The notes: a model not told the origin generated them from the sequence alone. Numbered from the stretch's first letter, positions 35,319 to 43,966 are shown. The stretch is DNA of 64,000 bases from Brevibacterium sp. RIT 803 (GCF_016892625.1 NZ_JAFEMW010000003.1:1-64000), one strand, 5' to 3'. Made by a program: numbers and translations.

Positions 35319-36752
35319 CTATGCCTGCTGCTTGGCCGCGTTGTCGACAAGAGAATAGAAGCGTCCCCTGGTGATCACTGTCAGCAGTACGTGCAGAATC
35401 GGGCCGATGAACATCGCGACGAACGATGCGTAGTAGATCGGATACATGCCGGCAAGACCCAGACCGCCGATGATGACGGCGACCCCCATGGCGATCATTC
35501 CGCATGGGTTCCAGTCTCTAATAACTTTTTCGTCGTAATCGATCTTCTCCGTCGCAGCGTATTTGAACACTTTTCGGCAGATGTAATAGTCCGCGAGAAG
35601 GATAAAGATCCATGTATTCGTCATGATTCCGGTCACGGCAAGGAAGGTGTCCGTGTACTGCAGGACGTTGACGGGATAGAGCGCGATACCGAGGACCAGT
35701 AGACCAACCATCCACCAGTTTCGCCGGATGGGCTTCTTCGCGAACGCGTCCCAAGTGTTGGAGAACGCGAGAGACCCCGAATAGAGGTTCATGACGTTGA
35801 TTCGAATTTGGGTGATGATCGCGAACACAACACCGAGGAAGCCCATAACCATGGCGAAGACGAACCCAGGGTCCGTCGAATAGAGGACTGGGTCCCCTTG
35901 CGTGATGCTCGGGTAAACAGTGAATGCGAGCAACGACCCTAGTATCAGGACGACTGCGATCATGATCATTTCACCAAACATGATCCCGGCTGTCCCCTTG
36001 TACCCGATCTGGGGACGCGAGAACCGACCATAGTCGGTGGCCAGCAGAGCCTGAAATACGATCTGCCCATTGACCAAAGAGAACGCCTGCCACATTACAG
36101 TTGGATCATCTGGGGTAAGAGAAACCCACTGGCCGGGACCAGCGATCGCATGCCCCTGTGAGAGCATAAATATTCCGAGTATAAAAAGTCCCAAGAAGAT
36201 CGGCATACCGAAGCGCTGCAAGATGTTCATAGAGTGCATTCCTCGCCATGCAAAGTACAAAGCGGCAGCACCGACGAGCGCAAAAATGACACTTGCGGTC
36301 ACCGAACTTTGTCCAACCCCAAAATATTCACTCAACGCGTGAGAAACTATACTGCCTTCAAAAATGAAGTAGAAAATATAGTTGATACCGTAGATAAAAG
36401 AAGCGACTGCCGACCCTTTTGCACCAAACCCCAGCCCTCGGGTCAGCAGTACGAGACTGAGTCCTTCCTTGGACGCGATCTTCATAATGAGCGATCCCAG
36501 CACCGTGGACACGACCACCAAATATCCGATCGGAATCAGCATCATGGGCCAACCGACCAGGAACCCGATCTGGCCTCCGAGGGTGAACCAGAACATCGCG
36601 GTGACGTTACCCGTGAGAATCAGGAGGATAGCAAATGCGGGCCATCGTTGAGCCCGTGGAACTCGCTCCGTTGCGTAACTTTCCATTTGATCGTCCAGCG
36701 ACGTTGCCGGACTTCTAAAGGCATCCCTGAGCGCCAATGTGACCTCTTTCAT
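35319..36752 (-). CDS. NCS1-family permease (cytosine/purine/allantoin type)
   Basis: A 477-residue transporter with 12 predicted helices of the nucleobase-cation-symport-1 family. Recognisable blocks are LTGNVTAMFWFTLGGQIGFL (helix 1), GFGAKGSAVASFIYGINYIF and TDYGRFSRPQIGYKGT. Members import purines, pyrimidines, allantoin, hydantoins or thiamine-like compounds with sodium or protons. It forms a unit with the amidase, so import and hydrolysis of one compound is the likely role. Regions around 36240-36480 fall below 50 % G+C. No strong binding site is seen before the ATG at 36752. Confidence 0.9.
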   Translation of the reverse strand: MKEVTLALRDAFRSPATSLDDQMESYATERVPRAQRWPAFAILLILTGNVTAMFWFTLGGQIGFLVGWPMMLIPIGYLVVVSTVLGSLIMKIASKEGLSLVLLTRGLGFGAKGSAVASFIYGINYIFYFIFEGSIVSHALSEYFGVGQSSVTASVIFALVGAAALYFAWRGMHSMNILQRFGMPIFLGLFILGIFMLSQGHAIAGPGQWVSLTPDDPTVMWQAFSLVNGQIVFQALLATDYGRFSRPQIGYKGTAGIMFGEMIMIAVVLILGSLLAFTVYPSITQGDPVLYSTDPGFVFAMVMGFLGVVFAIITQIRINVMNLYSGSLAFSNTWDAFAKKPIRRNWWMVGLLVLGIALYPVNVLQYTDTFLAVTGIMTNTWIFILLADYYICRKVFKYAATEKIDYDEKVIRDWNPCGMIAMGVAVIIGGLGLAGMYPIYYASFVAMFIGPILHVLLTVITRGRFYSLVDNAAKQQA

Positions 36753-37000
36753 AGATGAGATCTAGCAAGAGTCACACACTCCGGCATAAACGTTCAATAG
36801 TTGCAGGACTAAAATCCCACCTACCAAGACTGCAAAATTGAACAGTGATTGTGCAAAAGTCTTCACTGCTGCTGATCAACCAGACGATTCAGATAAAGCG
36901 ATACCTTTCTTGACCATGCGCCTTAAACATTGACAATTGTTCAGTTCGCTAAAGATCCGAGAAAAGGCCCGATATTTGGTCCCTGGAACTCATAGGCGAA
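36753..37000. promoter_or_regulatory. AT-rich promoter region of the permease/amidase unit
   Basis: Nearly 250 bases at about 43-45 % G+C with no gene. AACATTGACAATTGTTC (about 36927-36943) is an imperfect dyad, ACAATTGT being a perfect core, and may bind a regulator not encoded in the cassette. The low G+C marks the edge of the foreign segment. Confidence 0.4.
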
Positions 37001-37028
37001 GGGCTGCGTGAATCGATTCACGCAGCCC
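37001..37028. terminator. Perfect 28-bp palindrome after the monooxygenase gene
   Basis: Half-site GGGCTGCGTGAATC, mirrored without a gap. It lies 57 bases beyond the monooxygenase stop and probably acts as a terminator; with no loop it could also be a protein site. Confidence 0.55.
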
Positions 37029-37085
37029 TCCACACTCAAACATTCACAGGCGACTCAGCACTCACGGAGTCCGCCTCGCGTCGCG

Positions 37086-38906
37086 TCAGCTCAGGTGGTG
37101 CACCTCCTGCACCCCGTACACCGGGGTATCCAACCCCTCGTACCGGGCCTTGAGCTGCAGCCCCAAGTACAGCGAGTAGTGCCGCGACTGGTGGAGGTTG
37201 CCGCCCATGAACCACAGGTTCTCCTGTTGAGTGGGCTTCCACATGTTCCGCTCCTCGCCCTCCCACGGGCCGGGGTCCTTGGCAGTGTCGGAGCCCAGGC
37301 CCCAGCATTTGCCCACCTTGTCCGCCGTCTCCTGATCGACGAGGTCGGCCACCCAGCCGTTCATTGACCCATATCCTGTGGCATAGACGACGAGGTCGGC
37401 AGGCAGTTCGGTTCCGTCGGCGAGGACCACGGAGGTCTCGGTCAGATGATCGACGTCTCCCTTGGCCAGCTTCACCTTTCCGTCGGCGACGAGTTCTGCC
37501 GAGCCGACGTCGATGTAGTAGCCCGAGCCGCGGCGCAGGTACTTGAGGAAGAGCCCGGACTCGTCGTCGCCGAAGTCGAGATCGAAACCGGCATCTTCCA
37601 TGCGCTGGTAGAAATCCTTGTCGCGTTCCTTCATCTGGTCGTAGAGCGGGATCTGGAATTCGTGCATGATGCGATACGGCAAAGAGGCGAAGATAAGGTC
37701 CGCCTTCTCGGTCGTCACGCCGTTGGCCAGGGCCTTCTCCGAATAGAGGTCGCCAAGCCCGATCTCCATGAGGGAGTCGCTTTTGACGATGTGTGTGCTT
37801 GAGCGCTGCACCATCGTGACATCGGCACCGTGCTCGTACAGTGCTCCGCAGATGTCGAAGGCGGAGTTGTTGCTGCCGATGACGACGACCTTCTTGCCCG
37901 TATAGGCGTCGGGGCCCCGGTGCTGCGAGGAATGCTGCTGCTCTCCCCTGAAGCTGTCGGCACCAGGGAAGGACGGGACATTCGGCTTGCCCGACATTCC
38001 CGTGGCCATCACCAGGTGAGTCGGGTTGAGCGTGACCTTCTTACCGTCGCGGTCGACTTCGACCGTCCATTGCTTGGCCTTCTCGTCATACTTCGCCGAG
38101 TTCGCCGTCGTCGATGACCAGTAAGGAATCTCCATCACCCTGGTGTAGAACTCCAACCAATCGGCGATCTTGTCCTTGGGTGCGAAGACGGGCCAGTTGT
38201 CGGGAAATTTGAGATAGGGCAGGTGGTCGTACCACACGGGGTCGTGCAGGCACAGTGACTTGTACCGTGAACGCCACTGGTCTCCCGGCTTCTCCCACCG
38301 ATCGATGACGAGCGCCGGGACTCCCATCTGACGCAGGCGAGCGCCGAGCGCAATGCCGCCCTGTCCCCCGCCGACGACGAGAGTGTACGGCTGTGCGGTG
38401 TCTCCCCAGGCTGCGTCCTCCTCTGCAAGCTTCTCCGACCAGCTCTTCCGCTCAGGGTCGACGCCGTGTTCGGCCCCCTTGACCCGTCGGTGTCCGCGAG
38501 GCTCTTCATAGCCTGTCAGTTCCTGCAAGGAGGTGAGCATGGTCCATGCTTTGGGCCCGTCCTCGTCGATGAGTCGCACCAGGCCCTTGCCTCGGCCGAC
38601 AGAGGTGGCGAAGGTGAACCAGGCTTCGGTGACCCCGTCGGCGGTGGCGGCAGGATCGCTGAGCTCGAAATCGGATGGTGCGACCCTGTCCGCGTTCACG
38701 GTCAGCAGGTCTCTGACTCCGTCATGGTTCTCCACTGTATTGAGGTTCCACGTGAAAGACACGAGATCTCGCCAGTAACTCGTGGTGGCGAACAGTCCCA
38801 CAGCTGCTTCGATGTCACGCGCCCGCAGTGCGGATTCGAAGCTGCTGAGCCACTCGGTCGCGATGTCATCGGCGGTGAGCTGTGTGCGGTCAATTGTCGT
38901 TGTCAT
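37086..38906 (-). CDS. NTF2-domain flavin-containing monooxygenase
   Basis: A 606-residue enzyme. Residues about 10-150 form a SnoaL/NTF2-like domain (WLSSFESALRARDIEAAVGL), then a class B flavin monooxygenase follows with the FAD motif LVVGGGQGGIALGARLRQ, the NADPH motif VVVIGSNNSAFDICGALYEH, an LVMATGMSG loop and the C-terminal VVYATGYGS. Such actinobacterial proteins are annotated as NAD(P)/FAD-dependent oxidoreductases, some similar to indole-pyruvate monooxygenases; the substrate here is unknown. CGAGGAGGAG precedes the ATG at 38906. A GAF-domain regulator is encoded divergently. A broken copy of its 3' end lies at 33612-33835. Confidence 0.88.
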   Translation of the reverse strand: MTTTIDRTQLTADDIATEWLSSFESALRARDIEAAVGLFATTSYWRDLVSFTWNLNTVENHDGVRDLLTVNADRVAPSDFELSDPAATADGVTEAWFTFATSVGRGKGLVRLIDEDGPKAWTMLTSLQELTGYEEPRGHRRVKGAEHGVDPERKSWSEKLAEEDAAWGDTAQPYTLVVGGGQGGIALGARLRQMGVPALVIDRWEKPGDQWRSRYKSLCLHDPVWYDHLPYLKFPDNWPVFAPKDKIADWLEFYTRVMEIPYWSSTTANSAKYDEKAKQWTVEVDRDGKKVTLNPTHLVMATGMSGKPNVPSFPGADSFRGEQQHSSQHRGPDAYTGKKVVVIGSNNSAFDICGALYEHGADVTMVQRSSTHIVKSDSLMEIGLGDLYSEKALANGVTTEKADLIFASLPYRIMHEFQIPLYDQMKERDKDFYQRMEDAGFDLDFGDDESGLFLKYLRRGSGYYIDVGSAELVADGKVKLAKGDVDHLTETSVVLADGTELPADLVVYATGYGSMNGWVADLVDQETADKVGKCWGLGSDTAKDPGPWEGEERNMWKPTQQENLWFMGGNLHQSRHYSLYLGLQLKARYEGLDTPVYGVQEVHHLS

Positions 38907-38966
38907 GTCACTCCTCCTCGTTGAGCTGTGTGCCCCCAAGCTATCCCTCCACGAACAGCCGAGGAA

Positions 38967-38985
38967 GAGTTGCATCGAGTTGCAT
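38967..38985. promoter_or_regulatory. Direct repeat GAGTTGCAT, candidate regulator site
   Basis: Two copies of GAGTTGCAT (38967-38975 and 38977-38985), ten bases apart, hence on the same DNA face. They lie between the divergent monooxygenase and GAF-regulator genes. Confidence 0.5.
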
Positions 38986-39007
38986 GGCCAGTGACGATTC
39001 CCACGCC

Positions 39008-39013
39008 TATACT
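39008..39013 (+). promoter_or_regulatory. -10 box, leaderless promoter of the GAF regulator
   Basis: TATACT followed by six bases and the ATG at 39020. Confidence 0.5.
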
Positions 39014-39019
39014 CGTGAC

Positions 39020-40189
39020 ATGCCTCAGCCGGATCTGGCGCATCTCGCCAGAGATCTGACACGCATTCACGATGCAGTGATCACCGGCGCATCGCCGCCG
39101 GAGCAGCCGCGGGCGCTCGTTGCGCGCTCGTGGGATCGAATGCTGCGCTTGGGCCTCGACCCATCGGGCAGCAATCGCAGAATCTTCTCCGCCGAGGCGG
39201 ACGTGGAGTCCCGTAGGCATCGTTCAAAGCTGCGCCTCATCGTCGAGGAGCTGAAATCCGTGTTGCTGAGGATGCCCGATGCAGGCAGCTTCATTCTTGT
39301 CGTCGCCGATGCCGAGGGAGTGATCCTGTGGCGAGACGGCGCCACCGCTGCCAGACGTCAGGCGGATTCGCTGGGATTCGTCGAGGGTGCCCACTGGTCC
39401 GAATCCAGGGTGGGCACGAATGCCATCGGCACTGCTCTGGCCGAGGAGGCCGCGGTCCAACTGTTCTCCGCCGAGCACTTCGAAACATCGCAGCATCCCT
39501 GGTACTGCAGTGCGGTTCCCATCCACGATCCCATCGATGGCAGCCTCCTGGGCGTCGTCGACATCAGCGGACCAGCACTCACCCTCCATCCTGCCGTGCA
39601 GTCTCTGGTCACAACTGCCGTCCATCTGGCGCAGGCGAGGCTCTCCCTCATCCAACAGGAGCAGCTGAGCGGCCTGCGCAATCGCATGTCCATCGTCCTC
39701 AGCGGCAGTCACGGTCCTGCGCTGGTCGTCGACGACGATGGCTGGGTCGCCTATCAGCAGGGTGTTCGCAGCCGCGATCGGATCGAAGTGCCGGCACCTG
39801 ACCGCACGATCCTCATCCCCGGGGCTGGATTGTGCCTGCCGGAGAAGATCACCGGCGGTTGGCTGCTGAGACCAGCAGAGGCCGCCGACGAAGCACAGGT
39901 CTCGGTCACGCTGCGACAGACAAGCCAACCCGCGGTGCTCGAGATCAATTCCGGCGATGATCCGCTCACGGTTCCGCTCACGCCACGGCGTGCGCAGATC
40001 CTCGCCGCGATCACCTCGGCGGGGCCATCTGGAATCAGCACTGCCGACCTCAGTCGCACGATCTACGGCGATGCCGAGCATCTGGTCACGGTGCGTGCAG
40101 AAGTCTCCCGCCTCCGCCGCTCGATCGGCGCACTTCTTGCGACGCAGCCTTATCGTTGGGCAGAAGGCGTGAGCGCGAGACGCGCGTAG
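39020..40189 (+). CDS. GAF-domain transcriptional regulator (AcoR-like N-terminus)
   Basis: A 389-residue regulator. The N-terminus RDLTRIHDAVITG and VARSWDRMLRLGLDP is typical of AcoR-type activators, followed by a GAF domain (DSLGFVEGAHWSESRVGTNA, QHPWYCSAVPIHDPIDGSLL). In place of the AAA+ domain and FIS helix of AcoR it has a C-terminal winged-helix-like region (LTPRRAQILAAITSAGPSGI, LSRTIYGDAEHLVTVRAEVS). It probably senses a small aromatic or alcohol ligand and controls the divergent monooxygenase. ATG at 39020 is preferred over 38984 because of the leaderless box. Confidence 0.82.
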   Translation: MPQPDLAHLARDLTRIHDAVITGASPPEQPRALVARSWDRMLRLGLDPSGSNRRIFSAEADVESRRHRSKLRLIVEELKSVLLRMPDAGSFILVVADAEGVILWRDGATAARRQADSLGFVEGAHWSESRVGTNAIGTALAEEAAVQLFSAEHFETSQHPWYCSAVPIHDPIDGSLLGVVDISGPALTLHPAVQSLVTTAVHLAQARLSLIQQEQLSGLRNRMSIVLSGSHGPALVVDDDGWVAYQQGVRSRDRIEVPAPDRTILIPGAGLCLPEKITGGWLLRPAEAADEAQVSVTLRQTSQPAVLEINSGDDPLTVPLTPRRAQILAAITSAGPSGISTADLSRTIYGDAEHLVTVRAEVSRLRRSIGALLATQPYRWAEGVSARRA

Positions 40190-40263
40190 CCCAACGTGAT
40201 CCGCGGGTCATCCTCGCAGCTGGAAAAGCCTCTCTACACCGCGGCCGACACAGTGCTCGGGCA

Positions 40264-40683
40264 TCACTCCTGATCTGCGCCCGCACCTCGATAAGTCCCG
40301 AAGCTCCACAGCACCCCCTCCGGGTCGGTGACGCTGAAGTCCTTGGAGCCATAGTCCTGTTCACTCAGACCCATGACCTTCGTGGCACCGGCCGCGATCG
40401 CGCGATGATAGAGCTCCTCGACTCGGCCAGTGGCGATGTACACCGAGCCGGCGGCGACTCCGGTTTTCGTCATGACACCGCCGTCGTCGCGCGTGGAGCC
40501 GAGCATGACTCCCCCACCTTCTGGCCAACGCAGTTCGGCGTGATCGACTCGCTGAGGGACATCGGCGTTCGTGTACTCAGCGATGGCTTCGAAGCCGAAG
40601 GCGTCCTGCAGGAACGCGATCGCAGCCTTCGCATCTCGGTAGCGGAATGTGGGCCAGACATTGGTTCCGGTGGTCGTTGACAT
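40264..40683 (-). CDS. VOC-family (glyoxalase/bleomycin-resistance-like) protein
   Basis: A 139-residue single-domain VOC protein: VWPTFRYRDAKAAIAFLQDA, AELRWPEGGGVMLGS and YGSKDFSVTDPEGVLWSFGTY. The metal positions of true glyoxalases are only partly kept, His in the first strand being replaced, so it may be a binding or resistance protein. AGGAAAGG lies upstream of the ATG at 40683. The AraC gene lies 134 bases upstream in the same direction. Confidence 0.85.
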   Translation of the reverse strand: MSTTTGTNVWPTFRYRDAKAAIAFLQDAFGFEAIAEYTNADVPQRVDHAELRWPEGGGVMLGSTRDDGGVMTKTGVAAGSVYIATGRVEELYHRAIAAGATKVMGLSEQDYGSKDFSVTDPEGVLWSFGTYRGAGADQE

Positions 40684-40817
40684 GGTGTGTCCTTTCCTCG
40701 TCGTATCGGTCCACACCATCGTGGACCCGGCGCCACCGCGGCGGCTTGGACATTTGGGAACTGCGCGGGCTGCGGAGACACAGGGTGCAGCTGTACCGAC
40801 GCTCGCCGAGGCGGCGC

Positions 40818-41651
40818 TTACCGATCCAGCGACCAGCGATCTCGGTCCTGCCGCACCACGGGGTCCTCGGTCAGCCACAGAGACGGACTGGTCCCTGTGA
40901 GCAGTCGGAAGTCGCGGTTGAGATGGGATTGGTCGGCATAACCGCAGATCGCAGCGATATCTGCCAAGGTTCGAGACTGCGCCGAGATCATTCGTCTCGC
41001 CCGATCGAATCGCATGATCCGCGCCGCCTCCTTGGGTCCGATGCCGAATTCTGCACGGAACACTCCATTGAGGTGACGTCTGCTCCAACCGATCCGATCC
41101 GCCACAAGTGAGACGGGCAGCCCGCCGTGGCTGCGGGCGATCTGCTTCCAGGAGCTGACCACCTCGGGCCGAGGCCGGGTGCCTTCGTGGACGGCACGGA
41201 CGAGGACCTCGTCGATGGCATCGAAGCGGGCAGACCAGGTCGTGGCTTCGTTGACGCGTTCGTACAGCTCGGCGGCGATGGGGCGTGAGATCTCGGCAAG
41301 GTCGTGCGTGCGGTGAACGAGGTCGACGGCAGGGGTGTCGAAGAGGATGCGAGGAGCGAAGGGGGTGAAGTTGACCTGAATTCCGGCCATTGCGCCGTTG
41401 TGCCTGATGAGGGTGGGTTGCAGATGCAGGCCCGCGAGCAGTACGTCGAAGGACTCGGTGCGCTCGGTTGCCGCGTCGTATTGGTGCAGCGGTTCGTCGA
41501 TGGAGACGATGAACGTCAGGGTGCCCGATGGCAGCCCGAGATGTGTCCCGGCGGGGACGCCCGAAACGTCGTAGGCGACGTAGTCACCCACGAAGGGGCT
41601 CAGGCGCGGGTGTGGCCTGCGAATGAGGTCATCCCGAGTCGCCGCGGACAT
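40818..41651 (-). CDS. AraC-family transcriptional regulator
   Basis: A 277-residue protein with an N-terminal ligand domain (HPRLSPFVGDYVAYDVSGV) and a C-terminal double helix-turn-helix (VSLVADRIGWSRRHLNGVF, then IAAICGYADQSHLNRDF). The start at 41651 is six bases behind TACACT (41658-41663). It may control the VOC gene downstream; ligand unknown. Confidence 0.88.
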   Translation of the reverse strand: MSAATRDDLIRRPHPRLSPFVGDYVAYDVSGVPAGTHLGLPSGTLTFIVSIDEPLHQYDAATERTESFDVLLAGLHLQPTLIRHNGAMAGIQVNFTPFAPRILFDTPAVDLVHRTHDLAEISRPIAAELYERVNEATTWSARFDAIDEVLVRAVHEGTRPRPEVVSSWKQIARSHGGLPVSLVADRIGWSRRHLNGVFRAEFGIGPKEAARIMRFDRARRMISAQSRTLADIAAICGYADQSHLNRDFRLLTGTSPSLWLTEDPVVRQDRDRWSLDR

Positions 41652-41657
41652 GACAGC

Positions 41658-41663
41658 AGTGTA
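41658..41663 (-). promoter_or_regulatory. -10 box, leaderless araC-type promoter
   Basis: Minus-strand TACACT followed by six bases and the ATG at 41651. Confidence 0.45.
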
Positions 41664-41737
41664 GACCCGGGGTCTGACACGGGCATGGTCCACCGGCCGC
41701 CGTTCAGGTCTGCCCGCAGATCCTCAGACCGGGCACT

Positions 41738-42652
41738 TCACCCCTCAGTGGTCGCTCTCCACACCAGGTCAGTGAATTCCCTGTCGAGGTCGAGTCCGAA
41801 TTCAGTCGACAGCACCTCGGCGAATTCCGTGGCATCAGACAGGGTCCGTTCGTGTCGATCGGGTCGCACACCGCCGATCATGCGCCGCAGTCGGCGCCCC
41901 TCCACAGTGACCCTGCCGCCTTCGGGCAGCGGCAGAGCGAGAATGGGCGGACCGGTGAACCGCGACCCGGGCTTCGTCGAGGTGAACCAGTTCGCCAAGT
42001 CCAGATCGGCCTGCGGGCGAGGGACTTCACTGAACGCATAGACGATGCGAAATTCCTGGTCATCTCGCGTTCGTGATTGGAGCACCCAGTCACTGTCGGC
42101 GCGCAGCTGCGGTGCGAGAACAGTCCTCGCAGGGACGATTCGGTGTTCGCCGTGGGACGTCATTCTGGCCGCAGCGGATTCGGAGAGTTCGAGCGCAGCC
42201 TCCGGCGTTCCCCCGCCGAAGCCGGGATCAACGAGAAAACGACGGCCGTCGAGGTCGACGATGGTTCCCTGGTGAGTCAGTGCTCCCGGTGCCGTCTGCC
42301 CGTCGCCGAGGTGGACTCGGGCCAGAATCGGGTGTGCCCTCAGCCCCAGTTCGGTGACGACCCCGCGGATGAGTGACGCATGCTCGTGGCAGTATCCGCC
42401 CCGACCATCGGTGAGCAGTTTGTCCGCAGATCCGTCGATGTCGATGGCGACGGCTTCGAGGTCTCCCCTGGCGCGAAAGGCAACCACGTCGAGATTCTCA
42501 AAGCAGATCGAGTGCGTGTGCGCGACCAGGATCTCGTCAAGAAGTTCGACAATCTGCGCACAAGATCCCTGAGCACGTCGGTGCAGTTCGGGGGCGGAAT
42601 CACTCAACCCGAGCCGATCCGCATACCGACTGAGAAGCGAAACGTGCGTCAT
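41738..42652 (-). CDS. nat: Arylamine N-acetyltransferase
   Basis: A 304-residue NAT that moves an acyl group from acyl-CoA to arylamines or hydrazines by a ping-pong mechanism. The Cys-His-Asp triad is complete: Cys88 in DGRGGYCHEHASL, His127 in GALTHQGTIV and Asp142 in RFLVDPGFGGG. FENLDVVAFR near residue 51 is also typical. AAGGAGG precedes the ATG. It is a single gene, convergent with nothing nearby and divergent from the ArsR-AHSA1 gene. In actinomycetes relatives act in drug inactivation or in steroid or cofactor side paths. Confidence 0.94.
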   Translation of the reverse strand: MTHVSLLSRYADRLGLSDSAPELHRRAQGSCAQIVELLDEILVAHTHSICFENLDVVAFRARGDLEAVAIDIDGSADKLLTDGRGGYCHEHASLIRGVVTELGLRAHPILARVHLGDGQTAPGALTHQGTIVDLDGRRFLVDPGFGGGTPEAALELSESAAARMTSHGEHRIVPARTVLAPQLRADSDWVLQSRTRDDQEFRIVYAFSEVPRPQADLDLANWFTSTKPGSRFTGPPILALPLPEGGRVTVEGRRLRRMIGGVRPDRHERTLSDATEFAEVLSTEFGLDLDREFTDLVWRATTEG

Positions 42653-42754
42653 GTGTCGACCTCCTTGGTGTGCCGCGCAGGCGTAATCATTGTCTGATTC
42701 GATCCTATGGCTGAGGGACTGGGAACCCCATTTCAGTGTGCTGCCGCCAACCTA

Positions 42755-42784
42755 TTGACATATGCAGGTAGATACCTGCATATT
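42755..42784 (+). promoter_or_regulatory. Promoter and 24-bp operator of the ArsR-AHSA1 gene
   Basis: Consensus TTGACA (42755-42760), an 18-base spacer and CATATT (42779-42784), then six bases to the GTG at 42791. The perfect inverted repeat ATATGCAGGTA-GA-TACCTGCATAT (42760-42783) spans the spacer, so self-repression is expected. Confidence 0.7.
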
Positions 42785-42790
42785 AGAGAT

Positions 42791-43588
42791 GTGACCGACA
42801 CCGACACACTCGACAGAGTGTTCAAAGCCCTCGCCGACCCAACCCGTCGACGACTCCTTGACGTCCTCCGCAAAGAGGACGGGCAGTCACTGAGTGAACT
42901 CTGCGAAGGCCTCTCGATGGCCAGACAGTCAGTGACACAGCACTTGAATCTGCTCGTCGACGCCGACCTAATCGCGATCGTCCGCCACGGACGAGAACGA
43001 CGACACTACCTGAACTCGTACCCGATCCATGAGATGCAGAATCGATGGACCCGCGAGTTCGACCAGCACCACTTCGACGTCATCGACGCCGTCAAGAGAA
43101 GAGCCGAGGAGACAGCCATGACCACCACCGAAGAATTTCCCGATTTCGTCTATGTCACCTATATCCGAGCCACTCCGGAGCAGGTCTGGGACGCGCTCAC
43201 CGACCTCGAGATCACGCGCCTGTACTGGGACGATGTCGCCGTCGTCTCCGATTGGCAGGTCGGGTCGTCATGGGCCCATCACAAAGGCGGACCGGACGGT
43301 AAAGCCGATGTCTGGGGCAAGATCCTCGAGACCGATCCACCGAATAGACTCGTCTTCACCTTCCAGCCAATCGACCAGGATCTCGACGACGAGGGCTCCG
43401 TTGCCTCATACCTCATCGAGCAGTCCGGCGAAGTGGTGAAACTGACCGTCACCCACACGAACTTCGCCGACGCCGGCCTGCACACCGGAGTTTCGAAGGG
43501 TTGGCCCGCGGTTCTCGCCGGACTCAAGTCCTACCTTGAGACCGGTCAGGCACTGCCCGACGACAGCTGGGACATGGCTGTGCGCTGA
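42791..43588 (+). CDS. ArsR repressor fused to an AHSA1/SRPBCC domain
   Basis: A 265-residue fusion. Residues 1-95 are an ArsR winged helix (LDRVFKALADPTRRRLLDVL, then LSELCEGLSMARQSVTQHLN) and residues about 110-260 an AHSA1-type SRPBCC lipid/ligand-binding domain (YVTYIRATPEQVWDALTD, WDDVAVVSDWQVGSSW). More often the two are separate, overlapping genes. An internal ATG at 43098 with GAGGAG in front begins exactly at the second domain, so a free AHSA1 protein could also be made. The GTG start at 42791 follows the -10 box; an upstream open frame to 42707 runs through the operator and is rejected. Confidence 0.85.
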   Translation: MTDTDTLDRVFKALADPTRRRLLDVLRKEDGQSLSELCEGLSMARQSVTQHLNLLVDADLIAIVRHGRERRHYLNSYPIHEMQNRWTREFDQHHFDVIDAVKRRAEETAMTTTEEFPDFVYVTYIRATPEQVWDALTDLEITRLYWDDVAVVSDWQVGSSWAHHKGGPDGKADVWGKILETDPPNRLVFTFQPIDQDLDDEGSVASYLIEQSGEVVKLTVTHTNFADAGLHTGVSKGWPAVLAGLKSYLETGQALPDDSWDMAVR

Positions 43589-43594
43589 GCACCG

Positions 43595-43924
43595 TCACTC
43601 CTGCAGAGCAGATTCCTCCTGCAGCACGGACTCCAACAGGCCCGGGAAACGAGCATCGATGTCGTCACGCCGCAACGTCAAGCGGCGGTTGCGGCCATGC
43701 AGTTCACTGATGATGACGCCGGCTTCGCGCAGCACCTTGACCTGGTGCGAGCGTGTCGACTTCGGTGCGTTCGGATCCAACGCCGAGCAGTTCGCCATGT
43801 CCATCGGACCCTCCTTGAGCTGCTGAACCAGAGCCAGTCTGGCCTCGTCACTGAGGGCGAATAGCACTGCGGTCAGCTCGATGTCCTCGCGCTCCGGGTG
43901 CGGCAGTTTCTCATTGGCAACCAT
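43595..43924 (-). CDS. ArsR-family regulator (partner of the 43973 MFS gene)
   Basis: A 109-residue winged-helix protein (DIELTAVLFALSDEARLALV, PKSTRSHQVKVLREAGVIIS, RRDDIDARFPGLLESVL), close to the ArsR protein at 56969. No arsenic-type Cys pair is visible, so the effector is probably organic. Its ATG is six bases behind TATTAT (43931-43936), predicting a leaderless message. It diverges from an MFS transporter with 48 bases between starts. Confidence 0.88.
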   Translation of the reverse strand: MVANEKLPHPEREDIELTAVLFALSDEARLALVQQLKEGPMDMANCSALDPNAPKSTRSHQVKVLREAGVIISELHGRNRRLTLRRDDIDARFPGLLESVLQEESALQE

Positions 43925-43930
43925 GGTTCG

Positions 43931-43966
43931 ATAATAGTTGAACTGTTTGAGAATGTCGTATAGCCT
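43931..43966. promoter_or_regulatory. Paired leaderless promoters of arsR and MFS
   Basis: Minus-strand TATTAT (43931-43936, six bases from the ATG at 43924) and plus-strand TAGCCT (43961-43966, six bases from the ATG at 43973) lie back to back within 36 bases, leaving room for one shared operator. Confidence 0.45.
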
